Below are positions 32,440 to 40,234 of a stretch of 64,000 nt of DNA, in pieces; within the stretch, counting starts at the first letter, position 1, and each line of letters opens with the position of its first letter. Source of the stretch: a virus; the IMG/VR virus record IMGVR_UViG_3300031857_000046, positions 47,138 to 111,137 of that record, one strand, 5' to 3'. The position numbers and the translations under genes were made by a program. Below the pieces are notes generated by a model. It ran no database searches. It saw nothing but the letters and a program-made list of their open reading frames with translations, and was not told the origin of the DNA.

Positions 32440-34344
32440 ATGGGTTCACAAAGCGAAATATTCTCAAGATATAGATCATTAGTGGTTTCTAATAAACAGA
32501 AACCATACGCTACCGATGCGCAAAAAAAATTAGATAAATTAGAATTTGTTGATTTTTTAATTGAACTAATCAAATCAACCAGGGGTCAAAAAGAATTTAA
32601 AAGTTTAATTCTAAAAGGTAGTTTATCCCAATTAAAAAAATTTGATGAAATCAACAAGGTTATTGTTGATAGTTTTATAGCAGCATTTGGTTGTGACAGT
32701 AATTTAATTATACCGCAAAAATATACAACATTAGCGGTTGGTGGTATAGAAATAACCAAACAAGAAATTGACTCTTTTGGTTTATTGAATATTGATCCTG
32801 ACACAAAAACAGGTAAATTAATGTATGAGGGTAATGATATTACCAAACATGCAAATTACTTTTTCAGTAAAGCACAAAATGCTATAAGTGACGCACCTTT
32901 AGTTTTAAAAAAGGGTAGTAGGGTTTTATTCACACTATACGCAAAAGATTCATCAACGTTTGTTTTTAAATTTGGTGAATTTTACTCTAAAAAACAATTT
33001 TCAATTTTTTTAGAAGATTATTTATCCGTTGCAACACCAGTTTTTAATTTCCCTAATTTTATGGCCATATTAATGGACATATTAACTGGTTCATTATCAG
33101 TTAAAGCTAAACTAAATAAAAAAATAATAGTTAAACAAAGTGCTTTAATTAAAGGTTTAAAAAAAATGTTTGGGTTCTGTAATGAGGATGATAATGAAAA
33201 TCCTGATTCCTCAAACAAATCTTTTTTAGATAAAGAGTTTAATCCAGCTGACGCACAAAAAAATGGCGAAGATGGCGGTGTTTTAAATAATGACGCTGAT
33301 TTTGATAACGTATTTAACTTTAATAAAAAGGAGTTAGACGATATAGAGAATACTGGTAATCTTAGAGCCAATGGGTTTTTAAGATTTTCATCTTGTGGTA
33401 ATCTTGATATTGCTATAAACCCAGATGACATTATAAACTCATTAGAGGAGTTATTTAATAATAGTCAGGGTAATAAACTATTATTTCCTGATGAAAACCC
33501 ACAAAATGTTGTACCGCAAGAAAATAATCCTTTAATTGATAACTCAAAAAAAATACCAAATTTAGATCAAGCATCCGATGTTTTGGACAAAGCTTTAAAA
33601 AATGGTATCAATGATGTTGTTAATTCTGGTGAAATAGGTGTGTCACTTAATTTACCTAATATAAATGCCGAGATTCAATTAAATATATTAAAAGCAATAC
33701 CATATGCGTTAATGCAAATGATTGCAACACCTAAATTACTGCTGGTGCCTAAACTATTTTTAGTTTTAAAAGGTGATAACACGAAAAAAACACCAGAAGA
33801 AATGATTTCTTTTATAAAACCATTAATTAAAAAAATTGGTAGCTTTATAACAGATTTATTAATTAAGAATATATTTAATTTAATAAAAAAGGATTTAATT
33901 GGTTTAGCTAAAAAAATCAGCGCTGATTTCTTAAAACAAAGAGGTCTTGATTATATATCATCACTAAAAAGTTTATTATCATTATTAAAAGCTTTAAAAG
34001 GTTTTAAAGTTGGTGGTTGCCAATCAATAATAGAACAAATACTTCGTTTGTTAAAATTATTAAATGTGGCACCAATGCCACCAATGCCACCACCATTGGT
34101 ATTATTGGGTGGTGCACTAAAACCTGGTTTAAATCAAATTGCTATGATTAATGATCTTAAATCTAATTTAAGTGAAAAAGGTATTGAAACAGCCGCAACT
34201 TTTCCAGACGGAACACCAAACCATCTTATGATTGCTTTGGAAGAAAGTATGAAAGTTATGATTGGACATATAAAAACAAACGCAAAAATTGAAGTAACTA
34301 CAGTTGGTGCTGGTTTTACAACAGGATTCGGACAAATACAGTAA
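32440..34344 (+). CDS. Large hypothetical protein, probable virion structural protein, 634 aa
   Basis: Not recognised. It is Lys/Asn/Leu-rich with a helical N-terminal domain, a beta-rich part around residues 100-220, an Asp/Asn-rich low-complexity linker (about 245-345) and a C-terminal region of long hydrophobic helices (PYALMQMIATPKLLLVPKLFLVL; LISLLKALKGF; about 410-560) followed by PMPPMPPPLVLL (about 546-557). Strong hydrophobic helices in a late gene suggest a membrane-interacting or tape-measure-like component. It is in a tight run with the neighbours (2 and 3 bases) from a late motif at 32025. Function not known. Confidence 0.65.
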   Translation: MGSQSEIFSRYRSLVVSNKQKPYATDAQKKLDKLEFVDFLIELIKSTRGQKEFKSLILKGSLSQLKKFDEINKVIVDSFIAAFGCDSNLIIPQKYTTLAVGGIEITKQEIDSFGLLNIDPDTKTGKLMYEGNDITKHANYFFSKAQNAISDAPLVLKKGSRVLFTLYAKDSSTFVFKFGEFYSKKQFSIFLEDYLSVATPVFNFPNFMAILMDILTGSLSVKAKLNKKIIVKQSALIKGLKKMFGFCNEDDNENPDSSNKSFLDKEFNPADAQKNGEDGGVLNNDADFDNVFNFNKKELDDIENTGNLRANGFLRFSSCGNLDIAINPDDIINSLEELFNNSQGNKLLFPDENPQNVVPQENNPLIDNSKKIPNLDQASDVLDKALKNGINDVVNSGEIGVSLNLPNINAEIQLNILKAIPYALMQMIATPKLLLVPKLFLVLKGDNTKKTPEEMISFIKPLIKKIGSFITDLLIKNIFNLIKKDLIGLAKKISADFLKQRGLDYISSLKSLLSLLKALKGFKVGGCQSIIEQILRLLKLLNVAPMPPMPPPLVLLGGALKPGLNQIAMINDLKSNLSEKGIETAATFPDGTPNHLMIALEESMKVMIGHIKTNAKIEVTTVGAGFTTGFGQIQ

Positions 34345-34347
34345 TAT

Positions 34348-34566
34348 ATGAATAACCCAAAACTAAAAGAAATTTTTGAAAACGTTGATAAAAAATCAAA
34401 TAAAGATTTAGCAACATTATTAGTTGCCTTAAAAAATGATTTTGAGGACGTTAAAGAAACTGTTTTAAAATTAACAGCAACCATGGAAGAACTTGAGATT
34501 ACATATGACAAAGTTTACAATGAATTAAAACAAAGATTAAAATTCGAAGATAAAAATGAAGGGTGA
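34348..34566 (+). CDS. Small coiled-coil protein, 72 aa
   Basis: Not recognised. Almost entirely alpha-helical with a heptad-like pattern (LKEIFENVDKKSNKDLATLLVALKNDFEDVKETVLKLTATMEELEITYDKV). It overlaps the following OB-fold gene by 11 bases and follows the 634-aa gene after 3 bases. The arrangement suggests a small accessory in the same complex as the large neighbours. Confidence 0.65.
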   Translation: MNNPKLKEIFENVDKKSNKDLATLLVALKNDFEDVKETVLKLTATMEELEITYDKVYNELKQRLKFEDKNEG

Positions 34567-36229
34567 ATTTAGTTTAGGTATTTGTTTTAACAACAACGAT
34601 CCATTGAATCATGGTAGAATTCTTGTGGCTCCGTATGAAGAATACAAGGGGCAAGTCTCGTACACGTCTATTGAGAATGCTATTGATCGTTTAAACATAG
34701 GGTCAACCAAATATACAAAATGGTCCGATAGGGGTTCAGCTAACAATAAAACAGCCGATCCTTATATCGCCACCCCATTTTTACCTAACCAAATATCAGT
34801 AATACCAAAACCTGGTCAAGTTGTTAGATTAATTAAATACGATGACGGTACTTTAAATTATATTGGGCCAGTAACGCAAAACCCAGTAACATTAAACACA
34901 ACTTATTTCGAAGAAAATAGTAGACGAAAATTCCCAGTATCGGATGACATATCAAATAGTGTCAATGACGCTGTTTTTTCTGGTTACAATAATGAACAAC
35001 TTTCTTTAGGTAACAATAGAATTTTATTAAGGTTAGACCATTTATCAAATCGTTCTAGAAAAAAAACTTACCCAATATTTCAAATATCAAAATTTACAAA
35101 AACCATAAACTATTCTGTTAAAGATGTTACTGAAACTGTTAAACCAGACGTTTTTTTGGATTATATAGTAGAAATAACCTTTGATTATAAAAGAAAAGAT
35201 GATTTTAATAGTAAAAACATTGTTTGTAGTATTAATTTATACAATACTTTAGAAATTGTAACTAGTAAGCAAAGTAATCAATCGACAGTTGTTAGAGGTT
35301 TAATGAAAAAAGATTATAACAGATTCCAAGATTACACATCAGGTTTAAATTATAACCAATATACTGTTAGTCATACATTAGAATTCAATGATATCGAATC
35401 AATGGATAAAGCTATCGAAGATATAATATCTTCGTACAAGACAAAAAAAATTAAATATTACAACCCACAATTAGTTGGTACTCAAAAAATTGAAACCGCA
35501 GCTAATACAATTGTTTTAAGTAATAGAATACCATCTAAAGCCAATAATTCTGGTGCTAATCACGACACACCAGATGAGGTTGCTGATTTAAAAAACTTTG
35601 TTATTAGAATAAACCCAACGAGCAGGGATTTATACACTAATCCAAGCGCTGACTTACAGAATAAACTTAACATACCAGCAACTCAGCCAGTTGATACAAC
35701 ATCATTGAATTATATTAGGTTTAATGAATTTAACAATTTTATACGTAAAATTAAAAAATATAACAATGAAAGATTTTTGGGTGATCAGGAACTACAAACA
35801 CCTATTACAACAACAAGCAAAAAAACTCAACAAAATTTAAATGATAAAGAAGTTACTGTAAATGTTAACTATTCCGATAAATTTTTGTTTTTAAGCAGTA
35901 TTAACTCAGTAGATTATCTTGAAAATGCCAGGGAAGGGATGAGTAATGAAACCGTTTCAAAATTTTTATCAAATTTAACTGTAGATGATTCAGGTAGAAG
36001 TTACCAAACATATGGCTTCATTAGGGGAGAAAAAGTTCTCGAGCTTTTAGACCAGATACTGTCTATTTTCTTGTCTCACGGACATTCTATTGGGCAATCT
36101 GAGGGTTCTTTAAGTAAAAACGCTGTTGAATTAATCAAAAATTTGAGGGGTGATATTGCTCAAGAAATAAACGGAAATACAACAAATTCAACAACAAAGA
36201 TAATTAATCATAACTTACGTCTTAATTAA
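34556..36229 (+). CDS. Probable baseplate/hub structural protein with N-terminal OB-like domain
   Basis: 557 residues. The first ~110 residues (FSLGICFNNNDPLNHGRILVAPYEEYKG ... VIPKPGQVVRLIKYDDGTLNYIGPVT) have the 'N-DP---GRI-V ... P-PGQ-V-L' pattern of the gp5-type OB fold found in the spike and hub proteins of contractile tails. The remainder is a long Asn/Lys/Ser-rich beta region with a helical segment near the end (VLELLDQILSIFLSHGHSIG, about 490-510). No lysozyme motif is seen, unlike T4 gp5. It overlaps the coiled-coil gene before it. A tail hub or spike role is inferred from the OB pattern. Confidence 0.5.
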   Translation: MKGEFSLGICFNNNDPLNHGRILVAPYEEYKGQVSYTSIENAIDRLNIGSTKYTKWSDRGSANNKTADPYIATPFLPNQISVIPKPGQVVRLIKYDDGTLNYIGPVTQNPVTLNTTYFEENSRRKFPVSDDISNSVNDAVFSGYNNEQLSLGNNRILLRLDHLSNRSRKKTYPIFQISKFTKTINYSVKDVTETVKPDVFLDYIVEITFDYKRKDDFNSKNIVCSINLYNTLEIVTSKQSNQSTVVRGLMKKDYNRFQDYTSGLNYNQYTVSHTLEFNDIESMDKAIEDIISSYKTKKIKYYNPQLVGTQKIETAANTIVLSNRIPSKANNSGANHDTPDEVADLKNFVIRINPTSRDLYTNPSADLQNKLNIPATQPVDTTSLNYIRFNEFNNFIRKIKKYNNERFLGDQELQTPITTTSKKTQQNLNDKEVTVNVNYSDKFLFLSSINSVDYLENAREGMSNETVSKFLSNLTVDDSGRSYQTYGFIRGEKVLELLDQILSIFLSHGHSIGQSEGSLSKNAVELIKNLRGDIAQEINGNTTNSTTKIINHNLRLN

Positions 36230-36242
36230 AATATTTATTACT

Positions 36243-37616
36243 ATGGGCATATACAGAACATATTTTGATAAAAACAACACTATTGTTAGAGATAGTGATG
36301 TTAATACTGGCAGAAACCAAGTGTCAGAGCTATATTTTGGTAATCTCATCAGTAGATTTTTGTTCTATTGCTCATTTGATGAGATTAGAAACCTTGTAAA
36401 TTCTGGTGTTATAAATCCAAGCGGTAATATAAAACATATCTTAACGATTAAAAATACAAGTAATTTTAATATTAAGGATATATTGAGTATCGATAATAAT
36501 TTAATGTTTGGTGATTATTTCAGACCAACCTCATTTGACCTTGAATTACACGGAGTCAACCAATTTTGGGATGAGGGTAATGGGTATGATTTTGCCACTG
36601 GAATTCAATCATTTCCACAAAATATTGAATATGTTTTAGGGCCATCAAACTGGACTAAAGCAACAAATACGACAAATTTTTCAACACCTGGTGTTGTCCC
36701 TAATAATTCAATACCAATTGCAACCCAACATTTGGATCTAGGTAATGAAGATATTAAAATGGACATAACCAATTTTGTTAATGCTATTATAACTGGAACC
36801 ACAAATGGTACGCACAATGGATTTTGTTTAAAATATTCAAACGCCATTGAATCTTTGACATTTCCAGATAGTAGAGTTTGTGCACTTGGTTTGTTCACAA
36901 GACACACACAAACCTTTTTTGAACCGTATATTGAAACAGTATATGATGATCATATTGATGATGAGAGAGTTACTTTTTATTTAGGTAAAGACAATAAAAT
37001 TTTCTTTTACTCAGTAATTAATGGTAAGCTAGAAAATTTAGATCAATTACCAACATGCACAATTAATGGTACTGGATATACTGTCAACCAAAAAACAAAG
37101 GGTGTTTATTATGTAACGGTTAATGGTGACGAATCAAATTTTGTGAGTTATACAGAGTATAATGACATTTGGAGTGATATTGTTTATAATGGTAATACTA
37201 GACCAGACGTAAAATTAAGATTTGTTCCAATTGATGCTGATAAGTATTATAATTTTAACATAGATGCTTTGGATGATACGAGATATGGTTTATCTTTGAG
37301 CGGTATTAAAGTTGGTGAGGGTTTGCAACAAGGTGAACAAAGAAAGGTTAACATTCTTTTAAGAAAGCCTTACACCGTATCAGAATACTATGTAAGTAAT
37401 AGTGTTTATTATAAACTTTACGTTAAACAAGGGCCAGCTATTATTGATATTTTTGATTGGCAGCCAGCTAATAAAGCCTTAAATAATAACTATTTTACAA
37501 TAGATACAACTTGGATGGTACCACAAAGATATTTTGTTGACATCAAGATCGAAACCAACGGTGAAACAACATTACATAGTAATGAATTGCATTTTGACGT
37601 TGTAAATAAAGCTTAA
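36243..37616 (+). CDS. Tail or fibre protein with a DNRLRE-like domain (tentative)
   Basis: 457 residues, beta-rich, with no membrane segment. Residues about 85-240 look like a DNRLRE/disaggregatase-related carbohydrate-binding type domain: ELHGVNQFWDEGNGYDF, LDLGNEDIKMDITNFVNAIITG, NGFCLKYSNA and FFEPYIETVYDD, the 'W-E--GYD ... DIT--V ... NGF-LK ... PY-E--Y' order of that fold. The C-terminal third is another beta module. A late motif variant (AATATTTATT at 36230-36239) lies only 3 bases before the ATG. Position in the baseplate-like cluster supports a receptor-binding or baseplate role. The match is by eye. Confidence 0.55.
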   Translation: MGIYRTYFDKNNTIVRDSDVNTGRNQVSELYFGNLISRFLFYCSFDEIRNLVNSGVINPSGNIKHILTIKNTSNFNIKDILSIDNNLMFGDYFRPTSFDLELHGVNQFWDEGNGYDFATGIQSFPQNIEYVLGPSNWTKATNTTNFSTPGVVPNNSIPIATQHLDLGNEDIKMDITNFVNAIITGTTNGTHNGFCLKYSNAIESLTFPDSRVCALGLFTRHTQTFFEPYIETVYDDHIDDERVTFYLGKDNKIFFYSVINGKLENLDQLPTCTINGTGYTVNQKTKGVYYVTVNGDESNFVSYTEYNDIWSDIVYNGNTRPDVKLRFVPIDADKYYNFNIDALDDTRYGLSLSGIKVGEGLQQGEQRKVNILLRKPYTVSEYYVSNSVYYKLYVKQGPAIIDIFDWQPANKALNNNYFTIDTTWMVPQRYFVDIKIETNGETTLHSNELHFDVVNKA

Positions 37617-37620
37617 CAAC

Positions 37621-38025
37621 ATGTATTTAATTTATATAAACCCACTTAATAAGAATTTTAAAGGTCAATACACCTACGAGTTTATCTTTACAAAGCGTTT
37701 AGATAATGTCGAGTATGGTGATGATTGGGATGTTCAACCAGCTTCAAGCGGAACACCAACACCACCAAGTGTTAGACAGATCGAATCAATTGGTATGTTA
37801 AAATCAGATGATATTGAATTGGATCTCGCAATGAATTCGGACACATTTTCAATGTATGACTGTGTTGAAGGTATTATCGCACTTGGTTGGGAATCAGAAT
37901 CACCTGAAATCGAAGATAGACTAGTGTTCAGATATGGGGAAACCATTGAATCGATAAAAGAAAAAATATATAGTAGAGATAAGCTACTAACAATAATAAA
38001 TAAAGAAGAAATAGATAAATTCTAA
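37621..38025 (+). CDS. Hypothetical protein, 134 aa
   Basis: Not recognised. N-terminal beta strands (MYLIYINPLNKNFKGQYTYEFIFTKRLDNVEYGDDWDVQP), a Pro/Ser/Thr linker (ASSGTPTPPS, about residues 41-50) and a C-terminal acidic and hydrophobic region (FRYGETIESIKEKIYSRDKLL). It begins 4 bases after the DNRLRE-like gene and ends 8 before the next, in the same cluster. Probably a small virion or assembly protein. Confidence 0.65.
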   Translation: MYLIYINPLNKNFKGQYTYEFIFTKRLDNVEYGDDWDVQPASSGTPTPPSVRQIESIGMLKSDDIELDLAMNSDTFSMYDCVEGIIALGWESESPEIEDRLVFRYGETIESIKEKIYSRDKLLTIINKEEIDKF

Positions 38026-38033
38026 CGGAAAAT

Positions 38034-38870
38034 ATGGAAACAAATAACAATGATGATGTAATGGGTAAAGCAGCTGCCTCAGCAATTGAAAACCCAGAGG
38101 GTATGGCGCAAAGTTTGGATAATTTAAAAAATACATTACAACAACTTGCGGATAAAGCTAAAGAAGTAAAAGCTACTGCTGGTGTACAAGATACAAACAC
38201 TGGGGTACAAACAGAAGGTGAATCGGGAAGTCCTTGGACTGAAGAGGATACTATAGATGAGTTAATGTCTAAAGTTTTAGGTTATACCTATTACGACTCA
38301 CCATGGAACCAAAGAAATAGATTAAAATCTAGCAGTGAAAGGTATAATATTAATGATGAATCTGGTAAGACAGTTAAAGCAAACGCTTCCGAAGAAGACG
38401 TTATTGAATACGCTAACACCGTTTATCATTACGATATGGTTGATAACGATGGCGAGGAAATTAAAAGCTTTGAGGACGCTAAAAACGCTTTAGAGAATGA
38501 AGGTAGTTTTAAACTTGTTAATGTTAAAGACACTAAACAAATGAGTTTGTTCCCAGCAGAGAAAAAACAAGAAGTGGAAAAACCAAATACCGTTATTAGT
38601 AAAATGGACGATGCTTCATACCAACGCTTTCTTGATGGTATTAGTAATGCTTTTGTACGTAACAGAGTTAGTGAAGTGATTGAAATGTTAAAAGCTGGGG
38701 ATAAAAAAGGTGCCTACGTTAAATTAAGAAGTTTGGTTGATTCATTAAAAGAATCAAAAGAAAATTTGGTTAATTCAGAAACATTTCGTATTATTGCAGA
38801 GTCAGAAAGACCAAAATTGACAAAATCAGATATTTTGGAATTTGTTAAACAACGTAAAAATACACTATAA
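38034..38870 (+). CDS. Hypothetical protein, 278 aa
   Basis: Not recognised. A helical N-terminus (MAQSLDNLKNTLQQLADKAKEVKATAG), an acidic linker, and a middle with YYDSPWNQRNRLKSSSERYNI followed by a helical C-terminal half (SYQRFLDGISNAFVRNRVSEVIEMLKAGDKKGAYVKLRSLVDSLKESKENL). The charged helices suggest an assembly scaffold or chaperone. It is the last large gene before a host-type promoter and the terminase operon. Confidence 0.65.
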   Translation: METNNNDDVMGKAAASAIENPEGMAQSLDNLKNTLQQLADKAKEVKATAGVQDTNTGVQTEGESGSPWTEEDTIDELMSKVLGYTYYDSPWNQRNRLKSSSERYNINDESGKTVKANASEEDVIEYANTVYHYDMVDNDGEEIKSFEDAKNALENEGSFKLVNVKDTKQMSLFPAEKKQEVEKPNTVISKMDDASYQRFLDGISNAFVRNRVSEVIEMLKAGDKKGAYVKLRSLVDSLKESKENLVNSETFRIIAESERPKLTKSDILEFVKQRKNTL

Positions 38871-38871
38871 A

Positions 38872-39003
38872 ATGAAAAATAATCAAATGCCACTACCGAC
38901 AGAAACGCCTGTTGAAACACCAGTAAAAACACCTAACCCAGTTAAGGACCCGTCAAAAATTGACATACCAAAACCAAAAGCTGATCCGAAACCAAAAGCA
39001 TAA
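38872..39003 (+). CDS. Small proline-rich protein, 43 aa
   Basis: ATG at 38872, one base after the previous stop, gives 43 residues: MKNNQMPLPTETPVETPVKT and a tail of repeated KP and DP pairs ending in KPKADPKPKA. It is very Pro/Thr/Lys-rich, and so most likely extended and disordered. Close packing and normal start make it a probable real gene; no function is known. Confidence 0.45.
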   Translation: MKNNQMPLPTETPVETPVKTPNPVKDPSKIDIPKPKADPKPKA

Positions 39004-39006
39004 AAA

Positions 39007-39038
39007 TTTGGTTATTTAAAAAGTTTTACTTATATTTG
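39007..39038 (+). promoter_or_regulatory. Bacteroidetes-type promoter for the terminase operon
   Basis: TTTG at 39007-39010 and TATATTTG at 39031-39038 are 20 bases apart, a good match to the host TTTG / TAnnTTTG promoter. The second element runs directly into an inverted repeat. Confidence 0.65.
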
Positions 39039-39069
39039 CCTTGTTAATAATAAACAAGGCATTTTTTTT
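39037..39069 (+). promoter_or_regulatory. Terminator-like hairpin directly before the terminase operon
   Basis: TGCCTTGTT (39037-39045) and AACAAGGCA (39053-39061) form a 9-base-pair stem with a 7-base loop, followed by eight T and the ATG at 39070. It has the full shape of an intrinsic terminator but overlaps a promoter and abuts a start codon. It may terminate upstream read-through, or be an operator at the transcription start. Confidence 0.6.
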
Positions 39070-40206
39070 ATGAGAAAATCAGGACTACAATTGGGTGATT
39101 ACCCAAACTACATCGCTAAATCAACGGTTGATAAACTATCTAAGCGAACTCACCCATTGGCTAAAATGCCATACTATGACCAATCTACTCATCCAGAAAC
39201 GTGGAGAGAAGAAGTTATTGCATCAGATCGTTATAAAGAATTGGTTGATTCTTATTGTAACACATTTGGTATGGACAAATCCCAGTTAAACCCAATGGAT
39301 GTTATGATGTCCGCTGGCTCAGCTAATTATATTGCTGTTAGTAAAGAAAATGGTAAGAGACCAGCGCTTTGCAATTTAGCCGAAAAAATCATTAGAGATG
39401 AATGGTTTATTGGTAAAGATGAGGTTATTTTTGACCTTGAGATACTAGAACCAGGTAAAATTAAACTACCTGAAAACATGAGTATGGAATCACCTTTAAA
39501 CGAAGAAGAGAAAGAGGAGATTGAAAATGAGATGGGTGATGAGGTTGTGAAAAGAAGAACAATTAATGCGCTTGCACAAGGTGCTTCATTAAGGGGTCAT
39601 TACTTATTCCATTTATATCGTACTGAAATTGAAGAAATTGTACCCGATATTACAAGCTATTACCAAAAAGCTTTAATTGCAAATGATTTATTTTATTACT
39701 TGATTAGTGACGAAATGTTCCAAAAGCAAATTGAGGCTGACGATTCAAATAACGCTGGTTACGTTAAGCTTGACTTTAGCGGAGAAATACCTAAAATTAT
39801 AGCAAAAGCGATTAATTTGCCGATATTAATCCATGAAATGATAAAAGGTATTATCTCTTTGTTATCTGTAGCTGGTTTACCAGAAGAAGATGCGGATAAA
39901 GTGATTGAATATACTGATACTATCATTGCTGAATTGTGGGATATTCGTTTATTTCCTGTTGTATGGGCTAATTTTCACGCTTTAATTGATGACGAAGATT
40001 ATGACATTAAAAAATTAATCTTAATTGATCTCTTTAAACGAGATGCTGAAGATTTTATTGATTTTATGTCATTGTTGGAACATCGACCTGATTATGCAAG
40101 AAAAGAGATAAAAGATATTGTTAAGGAAAAAAGAATGGAAATTATGGAATATAATTTTATTAAAGATGACCTTGATAATCTTGATTTAAGCGATTTAGGA
40201 CTATAA
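39070..40206 (+). CDS. Hypothetical protein upstream of terminase, 378 aa
   Basis: Not recognised. It is largely helical and acidic, with a central segment EEEKEEIENEMGDEVVKRRTINALAQGASLRGHYLFHLYRTEIEEIV (about residues 145-195) and a C-terminal half of helices (DADKVIEYTDTIIAELWDIRLFPVVWANFHALIDDEDYDIKK). A small-terminase or packaging accessory role is conceivable because it heads the terminase-portal operon, but the length is well above T4 gp16 (164). It is preceded by a host-type promoter and a terminator-like hairpin. Confidence 0.6.
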   Translation: MRKSGLQLGDYPNYIAKSTVDKLSKRTHPLAKMPYYDQSTHPETWREEVIASDRYKELVDSYCNTFGMDKSQLNPMDVMMSAGSANYIAVSKENGKRPALCNLAEKIIRDEWFIGKDEVIFDLEILEPGKIKLPENMSMESPLNEEEKEEIENEMGDEVVKRRTINALAQGASLRGHYLFHLYRTEIEEIVPDITSYYQKALIANDLFYYLISDEMFQKQIEADDSNNAGYVKLDFSGEIPKIIAKAINLPILIHEMIKGIISLLSVAGLPEEDADKVIEYTDTIIAELWDIRLFPVVWANFHALIDDEDYDIKKLILIDLFKRDAEDFIDFMSLLEHRPDYARKEIKDIVKEKRMEIMEYNFIKDDLDNLDLSDLGL

Positions 40207-40209
40207 TAA

Positions 40210-40219
40210 ACTATTTATA
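40210..40219 (+). promoter_or_regulatory. Putative phage late promoter motif before terminase
   Basis: ACTATTTATA, two mismatches from the consensus, lies 15 bases before the TTG start at 40235. The spacing matches the other copies and supports that start. Confidence 0.45.
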
Positions 40220-40234
40220 TGGAAACAATAGGCC

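Noticed and set aside
33018-33431. 137-codon minus-strand frame inside the 634-aa gene
   Set aside because: Antisense shadow with Ser/Leu/Phe-rich composition; no promoter or start context.
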